Shown: in pieces, positions 49,808 through 61,959 of the stretch
Numbering within the stretch: the first letter of the stretch is position 1
Layout of the letters: every line of letters begins with the position of its first letter
From: Steromphala cineraria
Lineage: Eukaryota; Mollusca; Gastropoda; Trochida; Trochidae
NCBI GenBank assembly: GCA_916613615.1
Contig: OU744732.1
Location: 48,909,227-48,973,226 of the forward strand
Direction of reading: 5' to 3'
DNA: 64,000 nucleotides
The notes under the pieces: model-generated
What the model was told of the DNA's origin: nothing
The model's input: the letters and a program-made list of their open reading frames with translations, nothing else
Databases searched by the model: none
Program-made: the position numbers and the translations under genes

Positions 49808-51132
49808 TGTTCAAAAATGGCCATGATTGGTGTCGTTGGTTAAATGGAATAACGAACACCTATAATATCAGAAAGTCGTATCATGTGGGTTACTGTATCT
49901 TTCGTAAAACCGACAGGGTATCAGAAAGTCATGATCAGGCACTATATTGAACACATACTTTTAAAATTTAATATAACTGCACAAGAACAATGGCAGTTCT
50001 GTAATATAATGAAAGCATGTGTGTTGTTAATATAACTTCAAAACGATATCTTATCATGGTAAAAAATAGTGAAAGCAATTGCTAACTGTTTTTTTCATTA
50101 AACTTCACAGGGTACGGAAATGCGGCATGTAGTGCAATATGCTTATGTCTTTTATAAAAGTTCGCTTGATTAAATATTTGACAATGTTGTCGTATAACGA
50201 AGCATATTTGTAACTTCTATAGAACTGCACATGGAATCTGGTTGTCATACAGTAAAAGCATAATGTTATCGTAGTGTAATAAAAGAAATCGGAAAATTGG
50301 TTTCATATTTAAAAGGAAAATTGTATATTTCACTGCAAGAAATATGAAAGCTATGTCTTAGTAAAAGCATATTGGTATATTTAATCAAATTTCACAAGGA
50401 TTCATTAAAATCATTGTTGTTGTAGCTTCTATACACACTTATAGTGCATGGTCCAACATTCTATCACTAATCGTCATGCCATACGCTTTAAGTACTCTTA
50501 CTACTATAACACTATCAGGCGATAGTATTGATACGTCGCTAGTAAAGGCATGCTAACATTAGAGGACGGGTTAACGTAGGGATATAGAAACAGTGAAAGC
50601 GATATCCTTTTGTGAAACGTAAAACTAATGCAAAATAATATGATTTTGATACATCTTTGTTTTAGTTATATAATATGTTTGCGGAAAATTCTACTTTATT
50701 TTTGTTAATGAATGTAATAATGATTCATAGGTTTACAAATGCGTTTTTATATTTAAGTCTTGACGGTAGAATCATCCATTATAAATGTGCCATGTTAATC
50801 ATATCATATCTGATAATATCTGTAAAGCCAATTTCAAAATGTTTAATAACAAATTTTTATTGTTTAAATTATAAAGGAAGCCATGAATGTGCTCATACTT
50901 CTTAACATAATATATGTAGTTTTCTCTATTTGAGAATTCGTTGAAACGTAATGAGATGTTTTATTACAGACAAAAACAAATAACATTTGCAAGAGCTTGT
51001 GATACTTCTTTTCATAATATGTGTTGTAAACTTATATTAAAACGTTTATCTAAACTTAAGAGAATTGTCAAAAACATTGCAGCGAAGAAAAGTTTTAAGA
51101 CTTTAAGATGTACAATGAATATTTGCTCCTAC

Positions 51133-51550
51133 CTCTTATGAAGTCGACAGCCTGCTCCAGCCCGTATATATCCCTGTCACAATCGTCTTTAGTTAATACT
51201 CCTAGTTTAATTCCAGGTAGAATAGAAGGGTCATTATTTATATGATCCAAGGTGTACAACATAGTTTCCAGGGCTTGTATCCCTCCCTGGGCCATTATGG
51301 GCCCACAAACTTTATCTTCACTGCGGGCGTGTACCATGTGTAACGCCCCGAGGAACACATCCCCCTGAACTGTCACCGAGAGGTCCCGCTGAGGCCAGGT
51401 ATAGTTCCTATACTTGCCGTGTATCTCCATACGGGACCCGAAGTGACCTCCCCCGGGACTCCAATCTGTCTCCTGGAGAACAACACAGCGGAAGAACGAG
51501 ACCACAAGTCCACACAAAAACACTCTAAAAGTTCCCAGCCACCCCGCCAT
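51133..51550 (-). CDS. mGluR-like class C GPCR, coding exon 1 (signal peptide and start of ligand-binding domain)
   Basis: This exon encodes residues 1-139 plus the first base of codon 140. The chosen ATG at 51550 has A at -3 and G at +4 and opens a typical secretory signal (hydrophobic residues about 8-20, FRVFLCGLVVSFF). The frame stays open upstream to another Met at 51748, but that stretch is Arg/Ser/Pro-rich and is probably 5' UTR. Family landmarks follow: N-glycosylation site NYT (49-51), GDVFLGALHMVH (63-74), Cys82 and Cys124 matching the C67-C109 disulfide of rat mGluR1, TLDHINNDPSILPGIKLG (100-117) and LEQAVDFIRG (131-140). Alignment to mGluR1 across this stretch needs no gap. Positions equivalent to glutamate side-chain contacts Tyr74, Arg78 and Trp110 are Gly89, Ala93 and Asp125. 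The donor is GTAGGA at 51132 (phase 1). The exon is much richer in G+C and CpG than its surroundings. Family assignment is secure; the subgroup is inferred. Confidence 0.95.
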
Positions 51551-53429
51551 CGTCCACCGAGTCCGCAGTAGGTCTGTTGGAGCTGAGAGAAGCGCCAGTC
51601 CGTGTTGTGGCCAAGCCTTTATGCGGCGCCTCGCAGACTCTGCTTCTGTTGGTTGTCCCCGAGAAGACTGTGGAACCTCGGCCTGCATTGATTCCGGGAG
51701 CAAGATAACACTCGCTCTCGCACCTTGCCGGGCGGTAACGTCACCCAAAAGTTGAGGCTGGGTTCCGGGCTGAATTAACTTCTCCCCAAGGGATTAACTC
51801 AAGTCATGGCTATTGTTGTAATTTATCAGCTCGCTAAGTTAAAGGATTAAGGAATTGTTTATCCTGAGGCATCGCTTTGAGACCGGGAGAAAGTGCTATG
51901 GTGCAGTGTTGGAACTACGTGACTTGAATTCCAACTTTCGTGAGAAACGTTTTTAACGAAATTTTCTTTAACTGATTTATTACCGATTTGTTTTCATCCA
52001 CACACATCTCTTCTCGCAAAGACATTTTCAAATCATTCTTAAAAACTGCACATTATTTCAATAAAGTAAATGGAACTTGATTGTATCGCGTCTGCAGCTG
52101 ATTTTAACTTATTTATCAACGCTATATCGCCCAAAGAGGTGTTAATTATCACTTGTCTGTGAGAATTAAATCTACTCAAGATCAATTTGTTTTAATCATG
52201 TAAACCTTCAATTGTACCTGCCACGGTTCCAGTAAGCTGGTTTCTGTTACCAAGGAAACCAGAATCTGCTCTCCTTGCAGAGTTAATGGAACCATTATTC
52301 ACCAGACCGACACTACTACACGGCTAGAACAGAAGAAAAAATATCGATTTTCAAAACGTGGGGACCGAACTGTCAAATTCAAGTTCTTTGTTTAAGACAG
52401 ACTCTGTTAAGGGGATTAATTTCGTTGTCCTTTACTTGTTTAAAATTTTCAGTCTCTTGGTTAGGAGTCCAATTTGGCCTTTATAAGCAACCATTTTGAA
52501 AAAAAGTTAACAATACATTTATATTTGAATTCGATTTTTCTTCTTTATCTCGCTATGTCTTCTATGTTTCTATGTATTTTCATTAAGAACATCTTAAATG
52601 TGGTATGAAAATACGATTGTAGTATTAAAATCAATTAAAATGAATACAGACATTATTTACTTTTTTCTCTTTTTTTTCATTTGAAATCCTTTCCCTGTTC
52701 TGTTTCCGACATCTGATCTTTATCTAATGTTATTTTAACCTATGCTATTTGTCTGACCCGTGTATAATATTGTCTATAATTCTAGAAGAAAAAGCTATTG
52801 ATCACTTAAACTTTTCATCGCAAAGAAACTAGAAACACATACTTTTACAGGCCTTTTTATGGACCTGAAGAGATTGAAGGGTAATCGATTTACATATATA
52901 TAGGAACTGTTATATGTAAGGAACGTTGATATGTATATTACGATCAGTTTTTTCAGTTTCAACATTTTCTGCGTATATAACATGTTTAAGAGTCAACTTC
53001 TATTTGAATAGTAATACATCCCAAAACACGTCCATGCACAAACTGATAATGACCGTGTTTTCCATATAATTTGGACATATATCATTCTTTTACAATTTGA
53101 CTAAAACTTCATTTACATGCTTTTAATGAGACTTTCATTTGCATCAAATTCATGCACTAGGTTTCAAGTAATGCCTTTTTGATAAGTGTAAAACATGTCG
53201 TTATACAAAAACATTATAAATATCGAGCAGGAATATCGAGCCAAACGCCATGGAGCTCTCTTAGCGTGATAGGAGAAACATCGTGGATTAGCTCCCCTGT
53301 CACGGAACTCTCCAACTCACCTTTATGTACTTGCCAGATAAGTCGGCCTGCGGTGAGATGAGGTGATATGGGTTTTAGCGCCGCTATCAAGACTTTCACT
53401 TATATCAGGGCTTCTGGTATCACTGCTTG
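51551..53429 (-). promoter_or_regulatory. Probable 5' UTR and promoter-proximal region of the mGluR-like gene
   Basis: The first 230 bases upstream of the start codon are GC- and CpG-rich and in frame with the CDS without a stop as far as the Met at 51748. The composition then returns to AT-rich by about 51800. A CpG-rich patch over a first exon is what an invertebrate promoter or 5' UTR often looks like, but I cannot place a TATA box, initiator or transcription start. 51800-53429 contains no exon I recognise. 53220-53360 is a locally GC-richer segment with short opposing frames only. Confidence 0.4.
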
Positions 53430-53650
53430 AGAAAATCATTGTGGCTTGAATTTTAGTGAAACCTGCAAGCTTCGACTGGAACCATAGAATCTGGGTGGTG
53501 CTGCTCTGATATTCAGTGTAGCAAACCCTACTGCATGGAAAACAGTACTCTATTTCAGACAAAGATCCCGAGCCCCTGTCGGGATTCGAACACAGGACTT
53601 CTTTATCCAAAGCCGACCACGCTAACCACAGAGCTTTCCGCCCTTTTCCC
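53430..53650 (-). mobile_element. tRNA-derived SINE, copy 2
   Basis: On the minus strand a degraded box A (complement of ccacagagctt, 53627-53637) precedes box B (GTTCGAATCCC, complement of 53581-53591). The body has the complement of gtgaaacctgcaagcttcga and ctggaaccatag, matching the copy at 30160-30395. It lies upstream of the receptor gene. The frame at 53323-53652 is a by-product. Confidence 0.85.
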
Positions 53651-54480
53651 AATCTAGTAGTATCACAGAATTATTCTTAATATTCTTGATCTTTGGACTT
53701 CGCGGAACATTAGATTTTCACAGAGGATAGATCTTATCAAGAAATTGTTTGACGTATATTAACTTGTTGAATTCCGTCTTTTCTCCGCTTAAAGTAATAA
53801 TACCCAAAGTCCAAAAATAAAATCCACCAGATGTATATACATATAGGTTTTATTGTACGTATTTCATATATATATAACATATTTTGCTTTCAAAAAATGG
53901 TGCTGATGATAGAACGATCATCTAGCAGTGTAGAAACAAAACCTTCACTCGATTAACGAGTCACTGTCTCTGGATAACTGTTTTACAATGGTTAGGTATT
54001 TTTGAGAGAAAAGTATAATTAAAAATGAAAGTCAAAATTCTTTGCTGAAATGGGATACTTTAAAGAAAACTGCACAAAGAAGATACTGGCCACTGTAAAA
54101 GAAATCTTTGTTTAACAAGTTCAAGTCAAATATCTCAAATATATTTACATATACATGTATTAAGATTGTAGCCATTTTCTCAATTTTCGATGAAAAGAAA
54201 CAACTGAAAATTCAATGTCCTACTCTCCTCTTATTATGCATGATGTTTTCGTGTATGAATGTCAACTAGGGATCAAAAATGTTATTTTTGATTCAAAATA
54301 TCCAAAGTTTAATGTTGAGTTTCTCCCCAATGACAATAGGCCAAATTTCAGTAGTCTCACATGTTCCATCATATTTTTCATTATTTTGGCACATAAGAGA
54401 TTTTAATTTAAAGAAATAGTCAATAAAAAATAACAATTGTTATATCTGGAGTGTTCAATGTATCAAATTAACTATTCCAA
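53651..54480. other. No recognised feature
   Basis: AT-rich 5' flank. Only short unrelated frames such as 54215-54406. Confidence 0.5.
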
Positions 54481-55002
54481 CACTTTACATAATAGGTGAT
54501 CATGGTTTAAGGTCAGAAAATTGGGGTATTGACGAATTCAGGTATGGTTAGAATCAAGAATAACGACTACCTGCAAACTTGATTTCTGGTTGAAAATAAA
54601 ATATCTCAAAGAAGTAAATTACTTTGTTTAAGGTGAACATAAATTCAAGGATAAGGAAATTGTATTTGATTGCTTAATATTGGGTCAGCTGATTACTTAT
54701 GCATTTGGCTTAGATTTTGTATCAGCATGAGTCTTGACTCTTGAAGAAAAAGACAATAGACTTCATTTTGCATAATTAACTGATACATCAATTTATTAGG
54801 CATCTATGTTTACAGAAAAAGACAAATGCTTTTGATAGTTTACTAATTATTGTTGAGATAAGGCAACTTCAATCTCTACTTTTCTATTGAATTTTTTGCT
54901 CATATTCTTGTCAAAGTCAAATTATATTTCAACATTGTAGACTTCAGAAAACAATGATTGTGGTTTCTTATACACCATAATACGTTACATGTGACAATAT
55001 GA

Positions 55003-55422
55003 TCAGAAAGGAAGAAGAGGTTCTCTAGGCTCTATCTGTTTCCCCGCTTCTATTAATTGTTCAGATTGCGTGGCACTGGGTGAAGAAATGCCTACGTCAC
55101 AGAACAGGCTGTGTATGCGCACGTAACGTACATAGACTACGAACATTACGTGCGCATAGGCGTGTGATAAGAAGAACAAACAGAGCAAATAGAAATGCAG
55201 CAATAAACGACATTTATTATGAAATACATTCAGTGAAATGTCCATCGAGTCAAAATAAGAATCCATATGCCCCTGCACGGATCTGACTGTGTCCTCTGTG
55301 ATTGAAATCCCTCTCAGTTTGGTGTTCTCGTTCATTCTCCTTGTATAGAGACTTGAGTCGTCTTCACTGTTGAAGAATGCGACCGTGGGTGAAATTGACA
55401 AACACAGATGAATGCCAATCAT
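55003..55422 (-). pseudogene. Coding-like fragment of unknown family, duplicated at 60.5 kb
   Basis: The frame is open for 139 codons. The first half is charged and polar and reads like protein (SEDDSSLYTRRMNENTKLRG, then SITEDTVRSVQGHMDSYFDS, about residues 19-58). The second half is hydrophobic and low-complexity and covers a short inverted repeat (tatgcgcacgtaa 55114-55126 against ttacgtgcgcata 55146-55158), so it is probably non-coding. The related copy near 60450-60560 is frameshifted and stopped, which suggests a gene fragment amplified with the duplications. I do not recognise the family; a real small exon is possible. Confidence 0.3.
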
Positions 55423-57954
55423 GGCCAGAGATTGACAGACAGGCTAACTTCGATTAAATTGATTATTGCGAGGTCTGTTGGTTCCCCCAAGTTCCACTTA
55501 TGGCAGAAGGTGTTTCTACTCATAGGAAAAAATCTGAGAGGAGAGTGAACATTTTAAAACTGGAATGAGCTTGAAATAAGTTACTAAAATATTTAGTTGT
55601 GTCATTAACATTCTATAAGATTTGTTTTGTTTTATTTATAGGAACTTTTCACTTTACATGGTGAAGTCATTCTTTGTTACATGGTAGATCATATAAGTAT
55701 AAAGAATGTATGTTACAATTCTCACATAAAATGGGAGCTTTCACAAACTGAGATTCTTTATTTCCTCCAGCTTGAAGCTTGTTTACAAGAACAATTAACA
55801 TGTTACCTTCATTTACAAGTTAACAAGCACAGGTCTTAACACACGCCTCAACTTGGCAATCCTTCTTATTTCAAATTTCCCTACTAATTTTGGTTTATGT
55901 TATCAGGGTAGTGAATTTTTGGTGCAAATTTTACTGCAGTTCCTTCATCTGAGAATTATTCTACACTGTATTTGCGCTGTTTATTGTGCTCCGTACGTAG
56001 ATACTCTAAACTGACAGGCAAAGGAGAGTATACACAATAGTTTATTATATGTAAGAATTTCAATTACAGTGTAAATCAAATTCTATTTTTTCTCCTGTCT
56101 ACATTAAACAACGATATTTCAACGAACCATAAACCAGACACTATTATCTATTCACATCTCTGCCATAACTTCAATACATCACATGTCCCTTATATATTAC
56201 AGGTAAACAAATGGTAAACTGTGGTATGTACTCATATGAGGCATGTGAGGGGAATTTTCTAGCGGGACACCAGTATTTTTGGCTGAGTTTAAACAACGTC
56301 TCTAATGATAACAGTTCTATGGGAGAATGTCATTAAGGAAACAGTTATAGTGTATTCAATTAAAGTATATTTAGCATATAGACGTAAAAATTGTTTATTG
56401 AAGTCTTGTCCTCCACTACAATCATACATATATGTGCACTTGAATAAACAGTGTGACAACTAAAGCTATTTATATACTCGTTAGATAACTGAGAATGATA
56501 AAGGGCAGCTTTGTGTGAGGACATATTGATCAACCAATGACACAATATTTCTGTTTCTTATATTTGAAGTGAAATCGACGAATTTTCTGTGCACAATCGA
56601 AATTCATACAAAAATCATTTTTAGTGAAAGAAATGAATTTGACCTCACAACTATTATTTTGTAATGTTTTTTAATTTAAAATTTAACTTTTTATAAGATT
56701 TTAGTCTCAAACAGTAAAATAAGTTTAACAAATTGGTTTAATTTATATATGTCTATGTCATTAAGAAATAGTGAATGCAAGGACATGCTTGAAGGATAAC
56801 TCTGATTCATATGATTCATATTATCTATCGTTTTCTATATTTTTGAACTGTTATCATTTTTTTTCATTCTTATATTATTTATTTAAAGTTTAATCTGCTT
56901 TGCACTGTGCAGTAGTTACCAACAGCTAATCTCATCGAGGGATCATAAGAACAGAAGTGGAACCCTTCTAAATGTTTAGGCTGTTCAAAGTTAAGAGTAA
57001 GAGATCCAAAAATTTCATGTGAATTGCTTGCAAATAGGATGAGATATATTTAATTTTTTTTATTTAAAACATAGTTGAAACATAGTTCATTTTCGACATA
57101 AATCACTGTCCAAAAAGTACCACATAAGGATTGTTTTTACATAACAGCAGTGTTTACATCTTACAAACGCAGGTGGGAAGTGATTAGATATGTTTTATCT
57201 GTCTTTGCAAAGGTACGGAACAGGCAACTGTCAAAACCGGACTTTTGAGTCAGTAAATTGTGACGTCACAAGGAATGAATGCAAGGAGTATGATTGCACA
57301 TTTTTCTGTATTCATCGAGAAATGGTTGCATGATTTCGAGAGCTCGCAACAAATCAGAAAAAAGTGTATCACTACCATTTTGTAATTATTCACTTGTGAT
57401 GTGAAGATGATAAACTGAACACTAAACAACGCCGATCAAAAAGGTCCATAAGAGATTATGTTTGTTTTTAATATAAACAAAACAGATTACCAACAAAACT
57501 TTGAAAAGTGTCGGTTCTCATTATTCCAGAAATTTGTGTGATCATGTGACGAAGTTAAAGCTTACATTAATACAATCACGAACAAAAAAAAACATCCACA
57601 TACAAATTACCACTTAAACCGATTATGATATGCTGACGTTTTACCATTACATGAAATTAATGGTTTGAGGTTGATAATCTTATCAACACAGATGAGGTTA
57701 CAAAGACAATTTTGCAATGTATACAAATTAATATGCAAGTCTTCAATTGAATCCATAACTTATAAGTACATCTCCAGATTGCTCAATTATCTTGTTATTG
57801 AACTTCATCAACCATATTACCTCCCAACGATTAAATTTGATTAAACAAAGTTTTCGTAACATTTATATTACGCATTGAAAACAATACATTAGAGATAAAA
57901 ACTACCACTACACAGCATATATTGGAGAGTGAATAAACTAAGGCATATAACAGG

Positions 57955-58440
57955 ATATGTTCTAGAGAGAAAAAGGAGGCGTCAATACAAACATTATTGA
58001 GAGATAGGCAAGATTCATTATTGGTTTTCTGGACGTTGCTTGGAAGGATTTCACAATCCATTGGATTTATCCGATGCTTTGGGATAAGGTATTTATGGAC
58101 ACACTCATTTGATCTGTCAGATCAGAAAATTTCAGACAAAGGTCATCAGTCTTCTTAAAGCTGCTAATGAGCTATCAGTGACACGATTAGAATATTAATG
58201 ATATTACTGATGTCCAGTTGCTATCTCATCTCCAATCGTTTGATTAGGCAAAGAAGATTGGGCACTGGTCAGCTGTCTGTTTGAAATTGGCTGGAATGCC
58301 TTCGGACAAGTACTGACCATAGCTAATGGTGTTGGGTCAGTGAATTAGGGTATTTACGTATTCAGTTATGGTCAGAACATTTCAGCACTGTCAGCAGACT
58401 TTGTAGGTTTGTATTTGCAAATTATTTATCGCTAACTCAC
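57955..58440. repeat. Duplicated block D2, copy 1
   Basis: Contains aatattaatgatattactga tgtccagttgctat and ttggctggaatgccttcgga. The full length (from gaggcgtcaatacaaac) matches 63340-63790, and the right part matches 59620-59960. Confidence 0.85.
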
Positions 58441-58539
58441 TTGAATAAAACTATCTTTACGAACAAGTACTTACTTATTAGGTATTCCAAATACCTTAAT
58501 GCTGTAATTGATTATTATTATTATCATTAACAAATAATC

Positions 58540-59260
58540 CCGTTTTGTCTAAAAACGTTTCTATTCAACTTCTTATCAAACTGAAAGCCGCTTGAAAGTG
58601 GCGTTCTCCTTCAATATATTTGCTGATACTTTATGTCACTGTATGAAGTGTCCCTTTCTCCAAATTTTCTAAATAATGGTGGTCAAATACGTAAGTGTAT
58701 TTCATTGTTATAAAGTGTAGCTGTCAAGGCCAATTCCGACTGACGGTTTGCCCTTTGATTAACAACCACTTTAACAGCCATGGATCTGTTTGTGGACATC
58801 ATTTTATCTAGTGCTGAGATAATTTTGTTTAACCTGAATACTGAAAGCTTTTTACACTCGTTTATTTTCTCGTCAGTTATATCCGTTCTTTAGCTATTTA
58901 GATACTGGCAAAGGCAGTGATAGTCATGTTTTAAGGTCATTGTGAAAAGGTGACATGAAAGTTCAAGTTTATTCAGCTAGTGTATGGGATAATATGTTTT
59001 TATATGTTCCGATCTAATAGAGGGAATACAAGATTAAGCAACCCTTATGAAACCCATGTTTTTATTTTGAATGCGGTGGAGCAAGAACTATTTTTATATA
59101 GAAAATTGTCTTGAACTTTTTGTATAAAACAAAACTCCGTAAGTGTCCAAAATTCACACATTTAATGATACATGAATCTCCGATTCCAAGCATTACTTGA
59201 GAGAGCAAACAAAGTGGCAAACACAATAGTGTATTCTTTGATTTGTACTGTTAATCGTTA
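58540..59260. repeat. Duplicated block D1, copy 1
   Basis: Matches 61960-62720 over about 700 bases with moderate divergence: caatatatttgctgatactt, tatgaagtgtccctttctcc, cagccatggatctgtttgtg and tgttccgatctaatagaggg are shared exactly. A small stem, actgaaagccgct with its partner, differs between copies: the 61.99-kb copy forms a 6-bp hairpin (cgctac/gtagcg) and this copy does not. No long frame. Confidence 0.9.
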
Positions 59261-59619
59261 CTCATTTTCTTGATCATGCATGTTTTTACATGGAACTTCT
59301 ACTCCATTCACTACATGAGAGAGCAAACTCCATTGTATTTATCTAATGGTAACGCATAAACAATTTTGTTAGGTATTCCAAATATCTTAATGGTCAGCTT
59401 GTTGTATTTGGTGTGAATTGTATGAAACGCAGGATGAAGTAAACCCCAAAATACCATTTAGATTTGAACTTTGGAAATAAATGAAACTAACTGGTTGTCT
59501 ACCTTAACCAAATCATTTGCCAATTGAATGTTGTTGAAAGTTGCTGCATGCTCAGTTTTTTTTTAGTTCTTAATTGAGTGTTACTTGATATTCCTGTCTA
59601 TGTCTTCAATACTATTTGA

Positions 59620-59960
59620 CAAGATTAGAATATTAATGATATTACTGATGTCCAGTTGCTATATCTCATTTCCAATCGTTTGATTAGACAAGGAAGATTG
59701 AGCACCGGTCAGTTGTCTGTTTGAGATTGGCTGAAATGCCTTCGGACATCTTGTGACTGTTTTGGACCATCAAAAGATTGGAGATGAGATATTGTTTTAA
59801 ATTGGCTGGATTGCCGTCGGACATGTACTGACCATTGCTCATGGTGTTAGGTCAGTGAACTGGGGTATTGACGTCGACGTGTACAATTATGGTCAGACTC
59901 AAATATTTTACTACTGTCAGCAGACTTCATTTTTATTTGTAAATTATATCTCACTAACGC
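59620..59960. repeat. Duplicated block D2, copy 2 (right part, internally repeated)
   Basis: Shares aatattaatgatattactga, caatcgtttgattag and ggctgaaatgccttcggac with copy 1. Attggctgga...gccgtcggacatgt then repeats once more at about 59800-59830, a small internal duplication. Confidence 0.8.
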
Positions 59961-60449
59961 GTTTGAAGTGAACTGGTTTGATGAACATGAACTTTATTAT
60001 TAGGTATTCGAAATACCTTAATGGTCGGCTATTGCTGATTTCGTGTGAATTGTGTGAAACGAATTGAACAAAAAATTAGATTTGAATTTTGTAAATAAAT
60101 GATTTAAGTTTAAGTAAAATTAACTAGTTGTCCACCAAATTAATTGCTAATTGGATATTGTTAAATGGGAAAGTGTTTCTTTTTCATTTAAGTTTTATTT
60201 GAGTGTTAGGTCATATTCTTGTCTTTGTCTTCAATACCATTTAGCAGCACAGTAAAAAATCATCAAAACGTCAAATATCATAAATAATTATTTGAAATAT
60301 CATCTGTATTAACTTTATGGCTTAACCATAAGCAATAAAATATGCAGCAAAATAAAAGAAAATTCAACAAAATGAAAATACAAAAAACTTTACAGTTTTA
60401 AGGGATAAAGAGTCAGCAAAAAGGAACACAAAAATTCAGAACATCAAAA

Positions 60450-60560
60450 TGCCCCTGCACGTATCTACCTGGTTACCAAGTGATTTGAAATCCCTCTCAG
60501 TTTGGTGTTGATTCGTGTTTTACAGAGACTTGAATCGTTTGGTAAAGAGATGTCGCTATG
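60450..60560 (-). pseudogene. Decayed copy of the 55-kb coding-like fragment
   Basis: Shares gcccctgcacg, tgaaatccctctcagtttgg and agagacttga with 55265-55370. Relative to that copy it carries small deletions and in-frame stops. Confidence 0.5.
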
Positions 60561-61959
60561 CATTGACAAAATAAGCAAGTGTGCAAGTTCTAATGACTGG
60601 AAATGGCTTAGTAATGAAAAAGAGCATTTTCAGGTGAAACTTGTTCCTTGAAAGCAGATTGTATCAGCAGTTGATGTTTAATATGTTTTAACTGTGTTCT
60701 TTATTTGATTGTTGAAGAAGTATTGTCAATCTAAATAAATTTAGATCAACAGGTTTTATATTTGGTCATACTGTTGATCTAACATTGGCCCGTAAGGCAG
60801 GTCGTCCCGGTGACCTCTGACATCAGCCTCTCGGCCAATCAGAAAACTTGCCCTAGCTCGCTGGAAGTTAAAAAACTCAGCAGCGCATCTTTTGAAATGG
60901 ATGATGTTCGGAGCTTTGTCATTCGGGGCGGATTGCTTGGATGTATTAATAGATTAGATTTTTTCATTTTGAAATGATTTAGCGTATTTGCTAGTTGTCG
61001 ATGACAAATGATAATTGCACGTCGCACAGATACTAACGTGGCGAATAATAATCACAAAGTTAGAGCTTGATAAATGCCAATATCTGCGAAAATCCATATG
61101 CAAGGGGAGGTAACTCCTTTTTTATCAAACTCGTTTATACTAATTTATTTCATTGTCATCCAAATAATGTTTAAAATAGTGATTTTTGTCAATCATAAAA
61201 CTAAAAATATTTCATACAACCAAAATAAAATCAACCTATTGATATTTTCTTATCAGTATCTAAAACAAGATTTAATTTATTTAGATTGAAGTATTGTAAA
61301 TGTGTTGTACCTTTGCTGGATATGTTATGGTATAAGTGATTGGGAATGAGACATTAGATGCGAAGATTTTGTTAACAAAGTATTCAGTAAGAGGTTTGAT
61401 ATGGATTCTCAAGACGGACAGAAGTTCTTCAACAGACACATTACTTATAGACTTTCTTTTATCTACGGATCATGTTTACCAGTATCTAGGTAACAATTCT
61501 TTAAAATTTATGATTTAATCACATTGTCAATCGTGTTAATGTAATACACACACCACAAACATTTATGCATATGTTTAATGATATAATATGATATTGCTGA
61601 TTGTGTTTTGAACAAACGTTTGTTTTTAATTTACCTTGTTTAAACAATTTGCTGAACACGAAACTAAACCGTTGTGTATAGAATACCATTGCTTTTGATG
61701 GCTGCATCGAAATTTTTGGAATAGCACTATAGGATAAGCTTTTTAAAATGAGCTTAAATAAATTGTTGCTCAATATTTTATGTGTCTTAAGATGTTTTGG
61801 TAATATTGTAGCCTAAAGTATGGTAATATGGATTGCCGACACTGGATTGTTAGTTTACCTAACCTTCTCTATCAACATCAGATTTTAATGCTTCACTATT
61901 TGAATGAAATATATCTACAAGAAGTGTTTAGAGCAATGAATCACGAATTGTTTAAAAAC

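Larger units (their letters stand above)
12062..51132 (-). other. Intron 1 of the mGluR-like gene (39.1 kb)
   Basis: Bounded by the exon-1 donor GTAGGA and the exon-2 acceptor TTTCAG; phase 1. It splits codon 140 in the ligand-binding domain. It hosts most of the mobile elements and arrays listed separately. The main stretches in which I see nothing beyond scattered short AT-rich repeats are 12062-13317, 19945-21420, 23210-26637, 26707-30159, 30396-32314, 33591-37477, 38233-38928, 39001-40978, 41760-42899, 44421-49326 and 49808-51132. Within them, 20380-20600, 22860-23000 and 40060-40450 are relatively GC-rich, unique-looking and without long frames; they are possible conserved non-coding DNA, but this is only a guess. 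Confidence 0.85.

Noticed and set aside
51551..51748. Upstream in-frame Met as the true start of the receptor
   Set aside because: The 66-residue extension would bury the signal peptide; the ATG at 51550 has a better context. It is kept only as an alternative start.
55080..55286. Plus-strand arginine-rich frame of 68 codons
   Set aside because: It overlaps the minus-strand coding-like fragment and the CpG-rich inverted repeat, and arginine richness follows from the base pattern.
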